Assembly: GCF_033963835.1 (NCBI RefSeq)
Contig: NZ_JAXBME010000005.1
Location: 62,001 to 126,000 of the forward strand
Direction of reading: 5' to 3'
DNA length: 64,000 bases
From: Cytobacillus sp. IB215665
GTDB taxonomy: Bacteria > Bacillota > Bacilli > Bacillales > SM2101
A model generated the notes under the pieces. That model did no database searches, was not told the DNA's origin, and worked only from the letters and a program-made list of their open reading frames with translations. This document shows positions 17,001 to 26,373 of this stretch, piece by piece. Every line of letters begins with the position of its first letter. Position 1 is the stretch's first letter. The position numbers and the translations under genes are program-made.

Positions 17001-18318
17001 AGTTAACCCGAGGTAAAAGCCAAAAAGTATGGTTTAATTCGCCCCTGTGTTCATCTGACGCAAAAGGAAACTTTCCTGAAGATAAGTTATCAAGAAATTT
17101 TTTTACGCTTTCTTCATATTCAAACTTGCCGTCTTCTTTAACCCTGAAGAATTCATTCAAGTCAAAAGCATAATCAACATTACTGTTATCGTCTAACGTT
17201 AAGCCTTTAGATACTCGATCCTCGATCATCTTGCTCATCTGATATGTAAATAAGCTAAGCGTGGGCAGATTTTCGTATGGATTACTTCCTGTTGTGTAAT
17301 CCCAATCCATTTTTGCTTCTTGTTCATCGACATAAGACCAGTTGAAAATCTGATCTTCATTAAATTTGTTGTTTGCCAATGCTTTAAAAGGAGTACCCGA
17401 CAAGTGTAGAGTAAAATTCCGTTTAATTTTATCGAACGCCGTGTCCGTTTTGGCTGTATCAACTCCCTCATGAGCTTCATCAATGATTAGTAAATCCCAA
17501 TTTAGTTGGCCTACCCATTCAAGTTTTTCATAGTTACCACCTGCAAACTTTGCACCTTTCAAGTCTTGGAGTGAAATAAAGGTGATTTGTGAGGGGGTAT
17601 CAAGCTCAGTAGAACTTAGGAAATCGATATAATCCTTGCGAGATAATGCTTTATCTGTTAGCGAATCCGTTTCAGATACAAATTTCAACCCTGTTTCTTG
17701 CCAAGAAATGAACTTCTTAAAATCATCAAACCATGAGTTAGCTATAGCGGGTCTATTGGTAACGATCAGTACATTTCTTGAATTGATTTTTCTTACAAAA
17801 TCATATGAAGTCAGTGTTTTCCCAAAGCGAGGTTTTGCATTCCAAAGAAACTCCTTTGGTTCTTTTCCACTATGGTAATAGTCAAGCGTTTGCTGAACCG
17901 CTTTGCTTTGTTCATTCCGAAGTGTGTAATCTGATTGACCACCATCAACCTGAATTTCATCATAATCACGATTGATATACTTGTCAGTTAGAACTTCCGC
18001 TTTTTCAAGTGTTCCATTAAAATAAAACCATTCGTCTGCACGGCCATTAAAATCTTTTTTCTGAATCCCATTCTGTTTAAGGAAACGGTGAAGTGACTTA
18101 TCATGAAACCAAGTGCCATCAGACTTTTTGGCAATCTTTTCAAAAAGAATTTTAGGGTTAAGACCAGCAGTCCCAACCTGCTCAAAAATCCGCTTTTTAA
18201 CATGTCTATTAGTATCACCGATTTTGACGTAACCTTCATGAGAAGGGACTTCAGGCAAGGTATAAGCATATATTTTCAAGTCTAATTCTTCATAAGGATT
18301 AATAATTGTTCTATCCAT
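14008..18318 (-). CDS. GIY-YIG nuclease / SF2 helicase / N6-adenine methylase fusion (restriction enzyme)
   Basis: A 1436-residue multidomain restriction protein. Residues about 15-110 look like a T5orf172/GIY-YIG nuclease: IYAYTL, GYVKIG at 29-34, Arg43, and Glu96 in DEWFYF. A superfamily 2 helicase follows with Walker A AKPRFGKT (161-168), DEAH (280-283) and SGTP (307-310). Residues about 690-860 are rich in charged heptads and likely coiled. The C-terminal part is a gamma-type N6-adenine methyltransferase with catalytic NPPY at 1104-1107 and a divergent SAM motif I (VDLDTKSGLY, about 1000-1009), ending in a probable target-recognition region. The start overlaps the small methylase gene by eight bases. 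This resembles type IIG/ISP-style fusions in which one chain cuts, translocates and modifies. The GIY-YIG head is the unusual part. Confidence 0.85.
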   Translation of the reverse strand: MDRTIINPYEELDLKIYAYTLPEVPSHEGYVKIGDTNRHVKKRIFEQVGTAGLNPKILFEKIAKKSDGTWFHDKSLHRFLKQNGIQKKDFNGRADEWFYFNGTLEKAEVLTDKYINRDYDEIQVDGGQSDYTLRNEQSKAVQQTLDYYHSGKEPKEFLWNAKPRFGKTLTSYDFVRKINSRNVLIVTNRPAIANSWFDDFKKFISWQETGLKFVSETDSLTDKALSRKDYIDFLSSTELDTPSQITFISLQDLKGAKFAGGNYEKLEWVGQLNWDLLIIDEAHEGVDTAKTDTAFDKIKRNFTLHLSGTPFKALANNKFNEDQIFNWSYVDEQEAKMDWDYTTGSNPYENLPTLSLFTYQMSKMIEDRVSKGLTLDDNSNVDYAFDLNEFFRVKEDGKFEYEESVKKFLDNLSSGKFPFASDEHRGELNHTFWLLPRVNSAKALEKLLKSHPVFGEYRIILAAGDGISIDKEPNIEEEGQDLKKNEKSFDKVKKAIYENNKSITLSVGQLTTGITIPEWSAVLMLSNIKSPSLYFQAAFRAQNPYEFVQDGKLYRKENAYIFDFAPERTLLLFDELANNLSSGSSKASEERKKKIKKLLNFFPVIGEDNEGNMHELDATEVLTIPTQITSTEVVKRSFMSNLLFANISSIFRGNSPFKEILDKIKPEKNKRLTDHREINVTKPMIDDDGNIDVPSDIVINNTKDIFGDAIYKVMESPDIPDMPEVTTITNEINDTLDRGFSKLKETFQLNKTQTNKAKNEVTSTIKDVVEKNIESYHSQVQEIEQDFTEQIHTAQKAHDEVKVEQLKKEYEQKKVEVNKTFTENLNTEVSESVETAVEKQIVKVEEKKKKTTEDDVRDHLRGFARTIPAFLMAYGDGETTLSSFEENIDEPTFEELTSITLDEFKKLRDGFDYVDEDGNNRKVHGLFNEVVFDASIKEFLNKRKILSNYFDETLTEDIFDYIPPQQTNQIFTPRKVVKLMVDLVEENNPNIFSNYNVKFVDLDTKSGLYITEIVKRLNEGLKEQIPNSKERIKWILENQVYACAPSNIIYNIVKNYIFADFNDISIKNIIECDLTEYTKNGLVKEKLRELYGDEDLKFDVIIGNPPYQEKDGGAQASASPIYQNFVSLAKELNPEILSFIIPTRWYVGGKRLDDFRDQMLNDIHLRELHDWLTPEDIFPNTNIRGGVCYFLWDRNYDNRHNLTRVVTYKNNTIISGISRSLKYKDSDILIRDSGAISILDKINCSDKKSLMEYVSARNPFGFSTNFTKNSKFKNESHLLNEPIKCYANKGKVGYIEFTEIEKNSTWINKWKVLTPYSNNIGTELNDDNLNTIVASPNSICTETYLVIGAELELNENGSISLAKYLKSKFVRFLHSLAKNSQHGTRNTYRFVPLQDFTNNSDIDWSTSVQEVDNQLYKKYGLSDEEINHIERRIKAM

Positions 18319-19066
18319 CGACTTCCTCCATTTCTTCCTTATAGACTTCAGTAATTTTTACAGGAACATATTTCAATCTTTTCTCTTTAGGTTCAGCTTC
18401 ATCATCATAACTGTCAAATAAATCTAGTTGCTCTATTTTTACTGCATGTTTTGATGACTCTCCGCATTCCTTTTCTTCTTCATTAAGAATTTCTTCAAGA
18501 GTAAATTCGGTGCGTTGAACTTTAATTGTTTTAGCGTTCTTCCGAAGGTTTATGGGTTGCCATTCACTAAAAATAATTGGATTACCATTAGAAGATAATT
18601 TAGTTAGAAAGTTCCCTTGTGCAATATTGTTAGAGATAATCAATTTAGCACTGTCTAAGACTTTGTTTTTCACTTTTCCATCATGTTCTCTTGCTTGTTG
18701 CTGATACGCATCATAATAAACTTGATACATATTCATAACGCACCTTTGAGCATTATCTTCAAGCAACTCAACTCCATACAACGTTGATAATGCAAGAAGC
18801 GAATAATTCTCATATCGAGTTAGTTCATCACCGTAATTCTTTTCTATCATCTTCATTTTTCTATTTAAAATTTCTACTAAGAAAGCCCCTTCTCCTGCAG
18901 CTGGCTCTAAAAAAGTAGAAGTTAAGTTCTGACATGCATCACGAATATTAGGCATATCAAGCATTTTCTTAACTATCCTTCTTGGTGTAAATACTTCTCC
19001 GTGATTTTGGATCCGTTTTTTACTTTTTATTATTTTTTCAATAACCGATTCAGATGTATCTTTCAT
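18311..19066 (-). CDS. Small N6-adenine methylase-like subunit, lacks NPPY
   Basis: A 251-residue protein starting at ATG 19066 behind GGAGG. It has the N-terminal GEVFTPRRIVKKML signature at 23-36 and a canonical SAM-binding motif I, FLEPAAGEGAFL, at 52-63, both typical of N6-adenine methylases of type I/IIG systems. No (N/D)PP(Y/F) catalytic tetrapeptide can be found; the position expected for it reads LIISNNIAQGNF. The C-terminus is acidic. It overlaps and precedes the large GIY-YIG/helicase/methylase gene, so the two form one operon. The large chain has NPPY but an odd motif I, while this chain has the reverse, which invites a shared or heteromeric methylase model. That model is inference. 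Confidence 0.8.
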   Translation of the reverse strand: MKDTSESVIEKIIKSKKRIQNHGEVFTPRRIVKKMLDMPNIRDACQNLTSTFLEPAAGEGAFLVEILNRKMKMIEKNYGDELTRYENYSLLALSTLYGVELLEDNAQRCVMNMYQVYYDAYQQQAREHDGKVKNKVLDSAKLIISNNIAQGNFLTKLSSNGNPIIFSEWQPINLRKNAKTIKVQRTEFTLEEILNEEEKECGESSKHAVKIEQLDLFDSYDDEAEPKEKRLKYVPVKITEVYKEEMEEVDG

Positions 19067-19313
19067 TTGCTAATCCTCCATTACAAGAAATCTGCATCAT
19101 TATTTGCAAAAATTTCGTTTGGAAATTATTTAATTTCTATTATACAGGTTGATTTGTTTTAGAGGTAATTTCACAAGAGGAGGTTTTCTAAGAACCACAT
19201 TATTTTATCGAAATAGATTGTGAAAGCAATGTGGAGGCAGATAAATATACCAAATAGCAAACTGTAATCTAACAATAATATGGTATAATTTAGAAAAAGT
19301 AAAGGGGTTTTTC

Positions 19314-19465
19314 ATGGCTTTTCAAACTGCAATCACGATTAAAAAGGTCAATTGAAAACATTAAGCAGCGAGAATATTATTTTGAGCGTGAGTTTGTCTG
19401 GAAGCCTGAAAAGATTAAGAGATTATTTTCTTCTATAATGAGAGACTACCCAAGTGGTTCTTATA
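19314..19465 (+). pseudogene. N-terminal fragment of a DUF262 (GmrSD-type) protein
   Basis: The fragment starts MAFQTAITIKKV after a -10-like TATAAT upstream. A one-base insertion near 19352 breaks the frame. Correcting it gives ENIKQREYYF then EREFVWKPEKIKRLFSSIMR and DYPSGS, the hallmark DUF262 N-terminus found in GmrS/GmrD-type modification-dependent restriction enzymes. It ends abruptly where IS3-family sequence begins. It is clearly dead and marks an earlier defence gene at this site. Confidence 0.75.
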
Positions 19466-19631
19466 GGAGAGCATATTCATTACTAAGTTCTTTGACTGAG
19501 CTACCAGAACGGTAAAGTTTCAACAATCACCTTCTTGAAATCTTGAGTATATTTTTTGCCTGTATTTTTGTTTCCCATCCGGACACAACCTTTCTATGTA
19601 CATTTTAAGTACGTAACGTTTTTGTGTCCAT
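19466..19631 (-). mobile_element. Remnant of an IS3-family insertion sequence (OrfA N-terminus)
   Basis: On the minus strand an ATG at 19578 with an AAAGG RBS opens MGNKNTGKKYTQDFKKVIVE. After a one-base shift the reading continues KLYRSGSSVKELSNEYA, the typical N-terminal helix-turn-helix of IS3-family OrfA transposases. The element edge may be near TGGACACAAAAACG at 19630. The rest of the transposase is gone. The fragment sits exactly at the broken end of the DUF262 gene, so insertion followed by deletion is the likely history. Confidence 0.7.
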
Positions 19632-20121
19632 AAAACTATACTAACTTCATAGATATTGAACATGGTTCACTTCCTCTTTTTTAATATAATTTGGAATGAT
19701 TCAATACAAACATTATCATAAAACACACTATTTAAATGAGTGTGTTAAACGTAAAATTTAATACGTTTAGTAAATGCTTGGCTTGTATATTGTTAATCTA
19801 GGTTAGTATGTTGAATTAACCCTAATTGAGAGTGTAAGCGTTTTTGCGAGCTTTTATTACAACTTCAGTTATTATTTATTATGAAAAGGAATGGACGACA
19901 ATTTTTTGTGCATATAAATTCATCACTGAAGCTAAATAGGACATCCCTCTTTCACCGTATGTACATAAGTTACCATCCATTTTACATGGTAATAAAAGAG
20001 TCTTGTATAGGTAAAACGGAGACAGGTTTCAGGCAAGGTTTAGAATCACTCTTTAATAGTAGAGACGAGACTATACAAAAAAATTGAGGACTTTCAAAAT
20101 AGGGATAGAAAGGTAATGTGT
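19632..20121. other. Spacer before the membrane protein gene
   Basis: No supported gene. A 68-codon frame at 19881-20087 has no RBS, low-complexity composition and no family resemblance, so it is not called. The promoter of the following membrane protein should lie here. Confidence 0.35.
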
Positions 20122-20907
20122 ATGGATTTTAAAAGCTATTTTAATTTAACGGAATTAGGTAAACTAAAACAAAATGAACTATTATTTTCTTTTATAATAT
20201 ATGTATTTCCTCTGTTTATGGCTATTAATAGTCAAAAAAAATATATGATACTCCCAATTGTTAATCAAACAATATATGTGATGCTAACTTTAATTACACT
20301 TCTAATATTAAATGCATGGTTAATATATAAGAAATTGAATAATAAGAGGGAAACTCCTGAATTATATAAAGGATATTTATTAAGTATGATGATTTTTTTA
20401 ATGGGATTATCCATTGGGTTATTAAATAATCTGTTAATAGGGGGAGTATTTTTACTTATTGCATTTTTTGCTTATTTATTCAGCACAGGAATAGTTCTTT
20501 ACTACATATATAACTGTATATATATTTATGTCTTAAAAAAGCTGTTTCCGAAGCAGGGTAATGAAACAAAAAGTGAAGAAGTAATTAAGTTACGTTCTTT
20601 ATCAGAATTTATGGATTTAAACACACAAAAGTTATATCTTTCTCTTCTTATATTAGATTTATTTCTTTATTTTGTGTTTGTTGGATTTATAATGATGATA
20701 ATTTTTAAACATTTAGATATTCAAGGTACATCTATAATGTCAAATCTATCTGATTGGGCTAAAACACAGGATAATATTTTTATGGTTTTTAATGCAATAG
20801 CTTTACTATCATTAATGCTAACAGTTAATTCAAGAACAATTCCCAAAAGAAAAAGAATAATAGCAGATGCTAAAAATGAACTAAACAAAAGGTTTAATAA
20901 TTATTAA
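20122..20907 (+). CDS. Unknown multi-spanning membrane protein
   Basis: A 261-residue protein of unrecognised family. Six hydrophobic segments are apparent: around residues 23-36, 47-68, 83-101, 103-132, 176-196 and 216-234. They are separated by short loops and a charged stretch near 142-165, and the C-terminus is basic. The open frame starts at 20116, but the ATG at 20122 lies about eight bases after AAAGG and is the better start. It lies between the DUF262/IS3 wreckage and the STAND gene on the same strand. An effector or accessory role in the defence island is possible but not shown. Codon use is very AT-rich. Confidence 0.6.
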   Translation: MDFKSYFNLTELGKLKQNELLFSFIIYVFPLFMAINSQKKYMILPIVNQTIYVMLTLITLLILNAWLIYKKLNNKRETPELYKGYLLSMMIFLMGLSIGLLNNLLIGGVFLLIAFFAYLFSTGIVLYYIYNCIYIYVLKKLFPKQGNETKSEEVIKLRSLSEFMDLNTQKLYLSLLILDLFLYFVFVGFIMMIIFKHLDIQGTSIMSNLSDWAKTQDNIFMVFNAIALLSLMLTVNSRTIPKRKRIIADAKNELNKRFNNY

Positions 20908-21568
20908 TATGTTAATAAATTTAGAAGTTTCTTAGAGAATACCAGGATAAAAGAGTAAGAATTAAAAAAGTAGGAGAAACAGATAAATAGAGAATATCCT
21001 TATTAAGGATGTAAAAGTATGGGATTGTGTGCTGGAGTAAAAGAGAAAGAGTGATAAAACAGGCTCAAAATCATGTTCCTATACGAAAACAATCAAGACT
21101 CTTTTAACAACCTAGAATATAACTTTATATCCCAGTGTTTGTACTTTGCAAACACTCTTTTTCATATTATTCCTTTGAAAACCATGAGAGAATTGTTTAA
21201 TTATCACACCGATAAAATTATTATTCGACAAATATCAGGGTGTAACTATACCTTAACTATAAAGTTAGAATTGAAAAGTTTACATCAAGCTACAAAAAAC
21301 AAAAACCACCTAACAATAGTATGATAAGTGCTATAATGGAATAAATTAGAAATGTTGATAAAGGCTTCTTAAAGATTTTTCACCTCTTATGAAACCTGGA
21401 AGTCTTACAGTTGATGAAATTGAAGTTTTAAGTGAATTAATTAATTTTGAAAAATACAAAACAACTGATGATAGAACCCTGACCCTCTTTTTTACCTCTT
21501 AACTAATAACGGTGAACCTGAATTTACATCTTGCTCGTCAAGTGAATAATATAAAAGGGATGATATGT
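20908..21568. other. Spacer with a short coding remnant
   Basis: Two frames were considered. The 83-codon frame at 21073 lacks an RBS and looks spurious. A 37-codon frame at 21389-21502 (MKPGSLTVDEIEVLSELINF onward) has protein-like composition but no RBS and is probably a gene fragment. A TATAAT at about 21332 could be the -10 of the STAND gene promoter. Confidence 0.35.
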
Positions 21569-24500
21569 GTGATTAAACCAAATTGGAATGTCTTTAAAGC
21601 AAAATTTAGTGATAATCCTCAGAATAATTTTGAATGGTTTTGTTACTTGCTATTCTGTAAAGAATTTAATATAAACTATGGGATATTTAGATATAAAAAC
21701 CAGTCAGCTATAGAAACCAATCCGATTGAGGATAATGATGATGTAGTTGCTTGGCAAGCAAAATTCTATGAAACATCGCTTTCAAGTCATAAAAAAGATT
21801 TAGAGGATACATTAAATAAATTAAAGAGAGACTACCCTAACGTGAATAAGCTGTATATCTACTCTAATCAGGAGTGGGGACAAAATAAAGGACAGATGCC
21901 TCAAGGACTAAAAGAAGTTGAAAAGCAAGCAAAAGATCTAAATGTTAGTTTAGAGTGGAAATTAGCTAGTTTCTTTGAATCTGAATTTGTTACAGTAAAA
22001 AATGATATCATTTCGAAGCACTTTTTTACATTTGAAAAAAGCGTATTTTCTATATTAGAAGAAATGCAGAAGCATAGTGAGAATCTATTAAAACACATAA
22101 ACACAGATATCTCTTTCAACAAACAGAAAATTGAAATTAAGAGAGAGAATGAATTGAAACAGCTCATTAATGATTCAAATCAAGTATGTATTATCAGTGG
22201 TGCGGGTGGTGTTGGGAAAACTGTTCTAATAAAGAATGCTTATGAACGCTTCAAAGAAAATGACCCATTCTATATATTTAAAGCAACAGAATTTGAGTTG
22301 AGAAATATCAATGATATATTTGGGGATTATAATCTATATGATTTTCTTAGTATTCATAAAGATTTTGAGAATAAAACAATAGTAGTTGACTCAGCTGAAA
22401 AACTACTAGACATACAAAATACAGACCCTTTCAAAGAATTTTTAACAGCAATAATTGAAGATAAATGGAAAGTAATTTTTACAACTAGAGATGCTTACCT
22501 TAAAGATCTAAACTATCAATTTTTTGAAATTTACAATATTTATCCATTAAATATTGGGATACGCCTTTTAGAACAAGACGAACTAAACACTATTTCTAAT
22601 GAGAACGCTTTTGTATTACCTAAAGATGAAAAATTACTAAAATTGATTAGGAATCCTTTCTATCTTAATGAATATTTGAAATTCTATAAGGATATTGATG
22701 AAATTGATTATGTTGAATTCAAATCAAAGTTATGGAAGCAAAGAATAAAAAAAAGTAAACCTGAAAGAGAAAAGTGCTTTTTAGAGATTGCACTTCGAAG
22801 GGCGAAAACAGGTCAATTTTTTGTTGATGTAAAAAATGAACTAGGTAATTACTGTGATGAATTAATGAGAGATGGAATGCTGGGATATGAAGAGGTAGGT
22901 TATTTTATAACTCATGATATTTACGAAGAATGGGCATTAGAAAAAATTGTTAATAGAGAATTCACTAATAGGTCTGATGAACATGGTTTTTTTGTATCAA
23001 TTGGGGAATCCTTACCCATAAGAAGGTGTTTTAGAAATTGGATATCAGAAAAATTATTACTCGAAGATCGTGAAATTATAGAATTCATTGAAGATATTTT
23101 TAAGAATAATCAGATTGAGTCTTATTGGAAAGATGAGTTATTTGTCTCAGTTTTACTTTCGGATTATTCAAGAATTTTCTTTGAAGTTTTTAAAAGTGAG
23201 TTATTGTTAAATAAATGTAGACTATTGAAAAGGTTGACATTTATTTTAAGGATTGCTTGTAAGGAAGTTGATGATGAATTTTTCAAGGAATTAGGCGAAA
23301 AAGATATCAATCTCTCTACTCTCGATTACATCTTAACAAAGCCAAAAGGAATCGGCTGGCAGGCGTTAATCGAATTTGTTTACAACAACATAGAGACAAT
23401 TGAGATTGAAGATATTAATTTTGTTTTGCCTATAATACATGATTGGAACAACAAAACAAAAAGAGGAAATACTACTAGATATGCTGGTCTTATAGCTCTG
23501 AGGTTTTATCAGGAGACTATTAAAAAGGATATTTACTATTCACTGGAAGATAGACTAGAAACTATTCTTAAAACAATAATAAATGGCTCTTATGAATTGA
23601 AAAATGAATTGAAGGATATTGTAACGGAAATATTAAGCAATGAATGGAAGAATCATAGGGATCCTTATTATGATTTAGTTACGTTCATTTTGACTAAACT
23701 TGATGGTTTACCTATCTGTAGAGTATTACCGAATGAAATTTTAGAGTTAGCTGATTTCTTTTGGACTTATACACCAAAAGAAAGTCATTTATTTTTAAGC
23801 AGGAGAGATGATGTCGAACATGATTTTGGTATAGAAAAAAACCATGGAGATTTTCATCCAGCAAGTTCTTATCAAAGTCCTATTTACTGGTTACTCCAGA
23901 TTAGACCAAAAGAAACTATGGACTTCGTAGTAAATTTTACAAATAAATCTATAAAGAAGTATGCTTTTTCAAATCTAGCCTCTAGACTTGATACTATAAC
24001 TGAGGTTGAAGTTAAGTTAAACGACCAAAACCACAAAAAACAGTACACTAGTCAATGCTTATGGCAGATTTACAGAGGGACAAGTTCTTCAGTAACTCCT
24101 AATTTGTTGCAATGTATTCATATGGCTTTAGAAAAGTTTCTTCTAGAAATAGCAGAAAAAATGGAAGGCGAAGTGTTAGTAAGTTGGTTAAATCATCTAC
24201 TTGAATCTTCTGAGAGTGCCTCAATATCATCTGTAGTGACAAGTGTTGTGTTGGCATATCCAGAAAAAACATTTGATACTGCAAAAATCTTATTTCGAAC
24301 TAGAGAATTCATTATCCATGATACTCATAGACTATCTTCAGAACACAGTGCTAAAACACGATATTCAATAGGACAAAACTTGGGTAGTAGCAATAATAGT
24401 TTTTATGATAATGAGAGATTGAAAACTTGTGAAGATAAGCATCGTAAATGGAGTTTAGAAAGCCTCTTTTTAAACTATCAAGTTTTTGCAATGCAAGAAA

Positions 24501-26245
24501 CTGGAGAGGATGTGGGGAAGAAACGTCAGGAGATTCTTTGGGGTATTCTGGATGGTTACTATAAGAAGCTACCACTAGACTCTGAGCAGAATGAAATAGA
24601 TAAAGTTTGGAGATTATTTTTAGCTAGAATGGATAGACGAAAGATGAGTATTAATGCTGAAGAGACTGGTGGCCGCATATTGATACAGTTTGAACCTGAA
24701 ATAGAACCAGAAATAGAAAAGTTTAGAAAGGAAAATCAAAAGACATATGACGAAGATATGAGATATGTTCCTTTGAAGTTGTGGGCTAATTTAAAATTTA
24801 AAAATGATCATAATAAATCTAAGCAATATGGAAAGTATGATAGCAATCCCCAAAATGCATTAGATGCAACTAAGGAAATAATACACCTAAAAAATGAGGG
24901 ATTCTATTTATTAAATAATTCTATACCATCATGTGTATGTGCAGTGTTAATTGAGCATTATTTCGATGAGTTGAAAGATGAAGATAAAGAATTTTGCAAG
25001 GATGTGATAATTGCAAAAGTAAGGTCTTGTGTACAGTCTAACTACTTCTATCAAGTGGGGGATGGTGTTCAAGAAGCAATAGCTTCATTGTCTAATTTGA
25101 TAAAGCTGTATCCTGAAGAAAAGGATACTACTAAGTTATTGCTATTGCTTACGTTGTTTAAAGATGAATCTATTGCTTTTCCTATGATGGCAATACATCA
25201 ATTATGGGAAATAGAATTTGAAGATGTACATTCATTACTATTGGGTTATCTAGTATTCAAGCACAAATATAACAAGTTAATAAGTGAATTTCGAAAAGAG
25301 AGCTTTGAAAATGGAAATTATGAACCGGATTTAGGTGAATTGTTGAATAGATTTCTAACTGTAAATGAGATGAGCCTGAATAAAATGGTTAATAACAAAT
25401 TATCCATCTTGGATTTAGGTAATATTCAAGACCTTGATTTATCCATATTATCGAATGCTTTAAAAATGATGCCTAGTAAGTTAAATAATAAAGAACATAT
25501 CACTATTACTAATGAAATAATATCTGTGTTTGCAAGAGAGCTAACACAAAGTAGGAATGGTGATAAAGTTGATTACATGGTACGTAACGAATTTCTAAAG
25601 AAATATGCTTACCTTGTTTTGTGTTCAGAAAGTAGTGAAGTACCTCAATTGATTCAACCATTTATCGATAATTTCAATTCATCAGAATCAATAGCAGAGA
25701 TGTTTCAAGAGTTTATTTATGCTGAAGATAGAATGCATAGTTATGATAATTTTTGGTTAGTTTGGAATCTGTTCAAAGATAAAGTGTTTGAAGTAACTAA
25801 AAACGGAACAAATAACTGGTACCTAGACAAAATTATTGAAAGTTACTTATTTGCGCAAACAAGATGGAACGATAATACTAAAGAATGGCATTCATTAAAA
25901 CTAACAAACATGAGATTGATTAAGGAAGTATCTGAACAGATGGGTCAGCATCCTTCAGTCCTATATTCCTTATCTAAACTGTTGAATGATATTGGGAGTT
26001 CATTTGTAGCTGATGGGCTAATCTGGATATCTAATATATTATCGAAGCATTCAGAATACGAGACGTTAAAGTTTGAAAGGAATACTTATTATTATCTAGA
26101 AAACTTGGCAAGGAAGTACGTCTATGAAGAGCGAGAGAAGATTAAGAAGAATAAAAGGTTAAAGCAGAAAATTCTAGTTGTACTAAATTTTCTTATAGAA
26201 AAAGGTTCTACTGTAGGCTATATTCTTAGAGAAAATATTATTTAG
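21569..26245 (+). CDS. STAND NTPase with PD-(D/E)XK-like N-terminus (Avs-like antiphage protein)
   Basis: A 1558-residue protein. The GTG at 21569 follows AAAGGG at good spacing and is preferred to the earlier GTG at 21512. Residues about 1-150 resemble the Cap4/Mrr-type nuclease heads of Avs proteins: NFEWFCYLLFCKEF, an acidic stretch, then Trp-Gln-Ala-Lys at 62-65 in the E/Q-x-K position. The STAND ATPase core follows, with P-loop GAGGVGKT (211-218), Walker B VVDSAE (272-277) and FTTRD near 308. The remaining 1000 residues are helical repeats typical of sensor domains. Known Avs proteins of this size bind phage portal or terminase proteins and then degrade DNA. Family membership is inferred from layout; the Avs subtype is not assigned. 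It appears to be monocistronic. Confidence 0.75.
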   Translation: MIKPNWNVFKAKFSDNPQNNFEWFCYLLFCKEFNINYGIFRYKNQSAIETNPIEDNDDVVAWQAKFYETSLSSHKKDLEDTLNKLKRDYPNVNKLYIYSNQEWGQNKGQMPQGLKEVEKQAKDLNVSLEWKLASFFESEFVTVKNDIISKHFFTFEKSVFSILEEMQKHSENLLKHINTDISFNKQKIEIKRENELKQLINDSNQVCIISGAGGVGKTVLIKNAYERFKENDPFYIFKATEFELRNINDIFGDYNLYDFLSIHKDFENKTIVVDSAEKLLDIQNTDPFKEFLTAIIEDKWKVIFTTRDAYLKDLNYQFFEIYNIYPLNIGIRLLEQDELNTISNENAFVLPKDEKLLKLIRNPFYLNEYLKFYKDIDEIDYVEFKSKLWKQRIKKSKPEREKCFLEIALRRAKTGQFFVDVKNELGNYCDELMRDGMLGYEEVGYFITHDIYEEWALEKIVNREFTNRSDEHGFFVSIGESLPIRRCFRNWISEKLLLEDREIIEFIEDIFKNNQIESYWKDELFVSVLLSDYSRIFFEVFKSELLLNKCRLLKRLTFILRIACKEVDDEFFKELGEKDINLSTLDYILTKPKGIGWQALIEFVYNNIETIEIEDINFVLPIIHDWNNKTKRGNTTRYAGLIALRFYQETIKKDIYYSLEDRLETILKTIINGSYELKNELKDIVTEILSNEWKNHRDPYYDLVTFILTKLDGLPICRVLPNEILELADFFWTYTPKESHLFLSRRDDVEHDFGIEKNHGDFHPASSYQSPIYWLLQIRPKETMDFVVNFTNKSIKKYAFSNLASRLDTITEVEVKLNDQNHKKQYTSQCLWQIYRGTSSSVTPNLLQCIHMALEKFLLEIAEKMEGEVLVSWLNHLLESSESASISSVVTSVVLAYPEKTFDTAKILFRTREFIIHDTHRLSSEHSAKTRYSIGQNLGSSNNSFYDNERLKTCEDKHRKWSLESLFLNYQVFAMQETGEDVGKKRQEILWGILDGYYKKLPLDSEQNEIDKVWRLFLARMDRRKMSINAEETGGRILIQFEPEIEPEIEKFRKENQKTYDEDMRYVPLKLWANLKFKNDHNKSKQYGKYDSNPQNALDATKEIIHLKNEGFYLLNNSIPSCVCAVLIEHYFDELKDEDKEFCKDVIIAKVRSCVQSNYFYQVGDGVQEAIASLSNLIKLYPEEKDTTKLLLLLTLFKDESIAFPMMAIHQLWEIEFEDVHSLLLGYLVFKHKYNKLISEFRKESFENGNYEPDLGELLNRFLTVNEMSLNKMVNNKLSILDLGNIQDLDLSILSNALKMMPSKLNNKEHITITNEIISVFARELTQSRNGDKVDYMVRNEFLKKYAYLVLCSESSEVPQLIQPFIDNFNSSESIAEMFQEFIYAEDRMHSYDNFWLVWNLFKDKVFEVTKNGTNNWYLDKIIESYLFAQTRWNDNTKEWHSLKLTNMRLIKEVSEQMGQHPSVLYSLSKLLNDIGSSFVADGLIWISNILSKHSEYETLKFERNTYYYLENLARKYVYEEREKIKKNKRLKQKILVVLNFLIEKGSTVGYILRENII

Positions 26246-26373
26246 ATTGACAAAAAAATTAGTAGATTTAAACTCTAATGTATTTAAGGAGCAACTACTA
26301 ATTGTCATATTATGCTCGGTACATGAAATGTGTGGAAAATATACTTGAATAGAAATAGAGTTTATTACTAATT

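Noticed and set aside
19881-20087. 68-codon plus-strand ORF
   Set aside because: No RBS, no recognisable domain and lies in a decayed spacer.
21073-21324. 83-codon plus-strand ORF
   Set aside because: No RBS, low-complexity composition, no family; probably chance.
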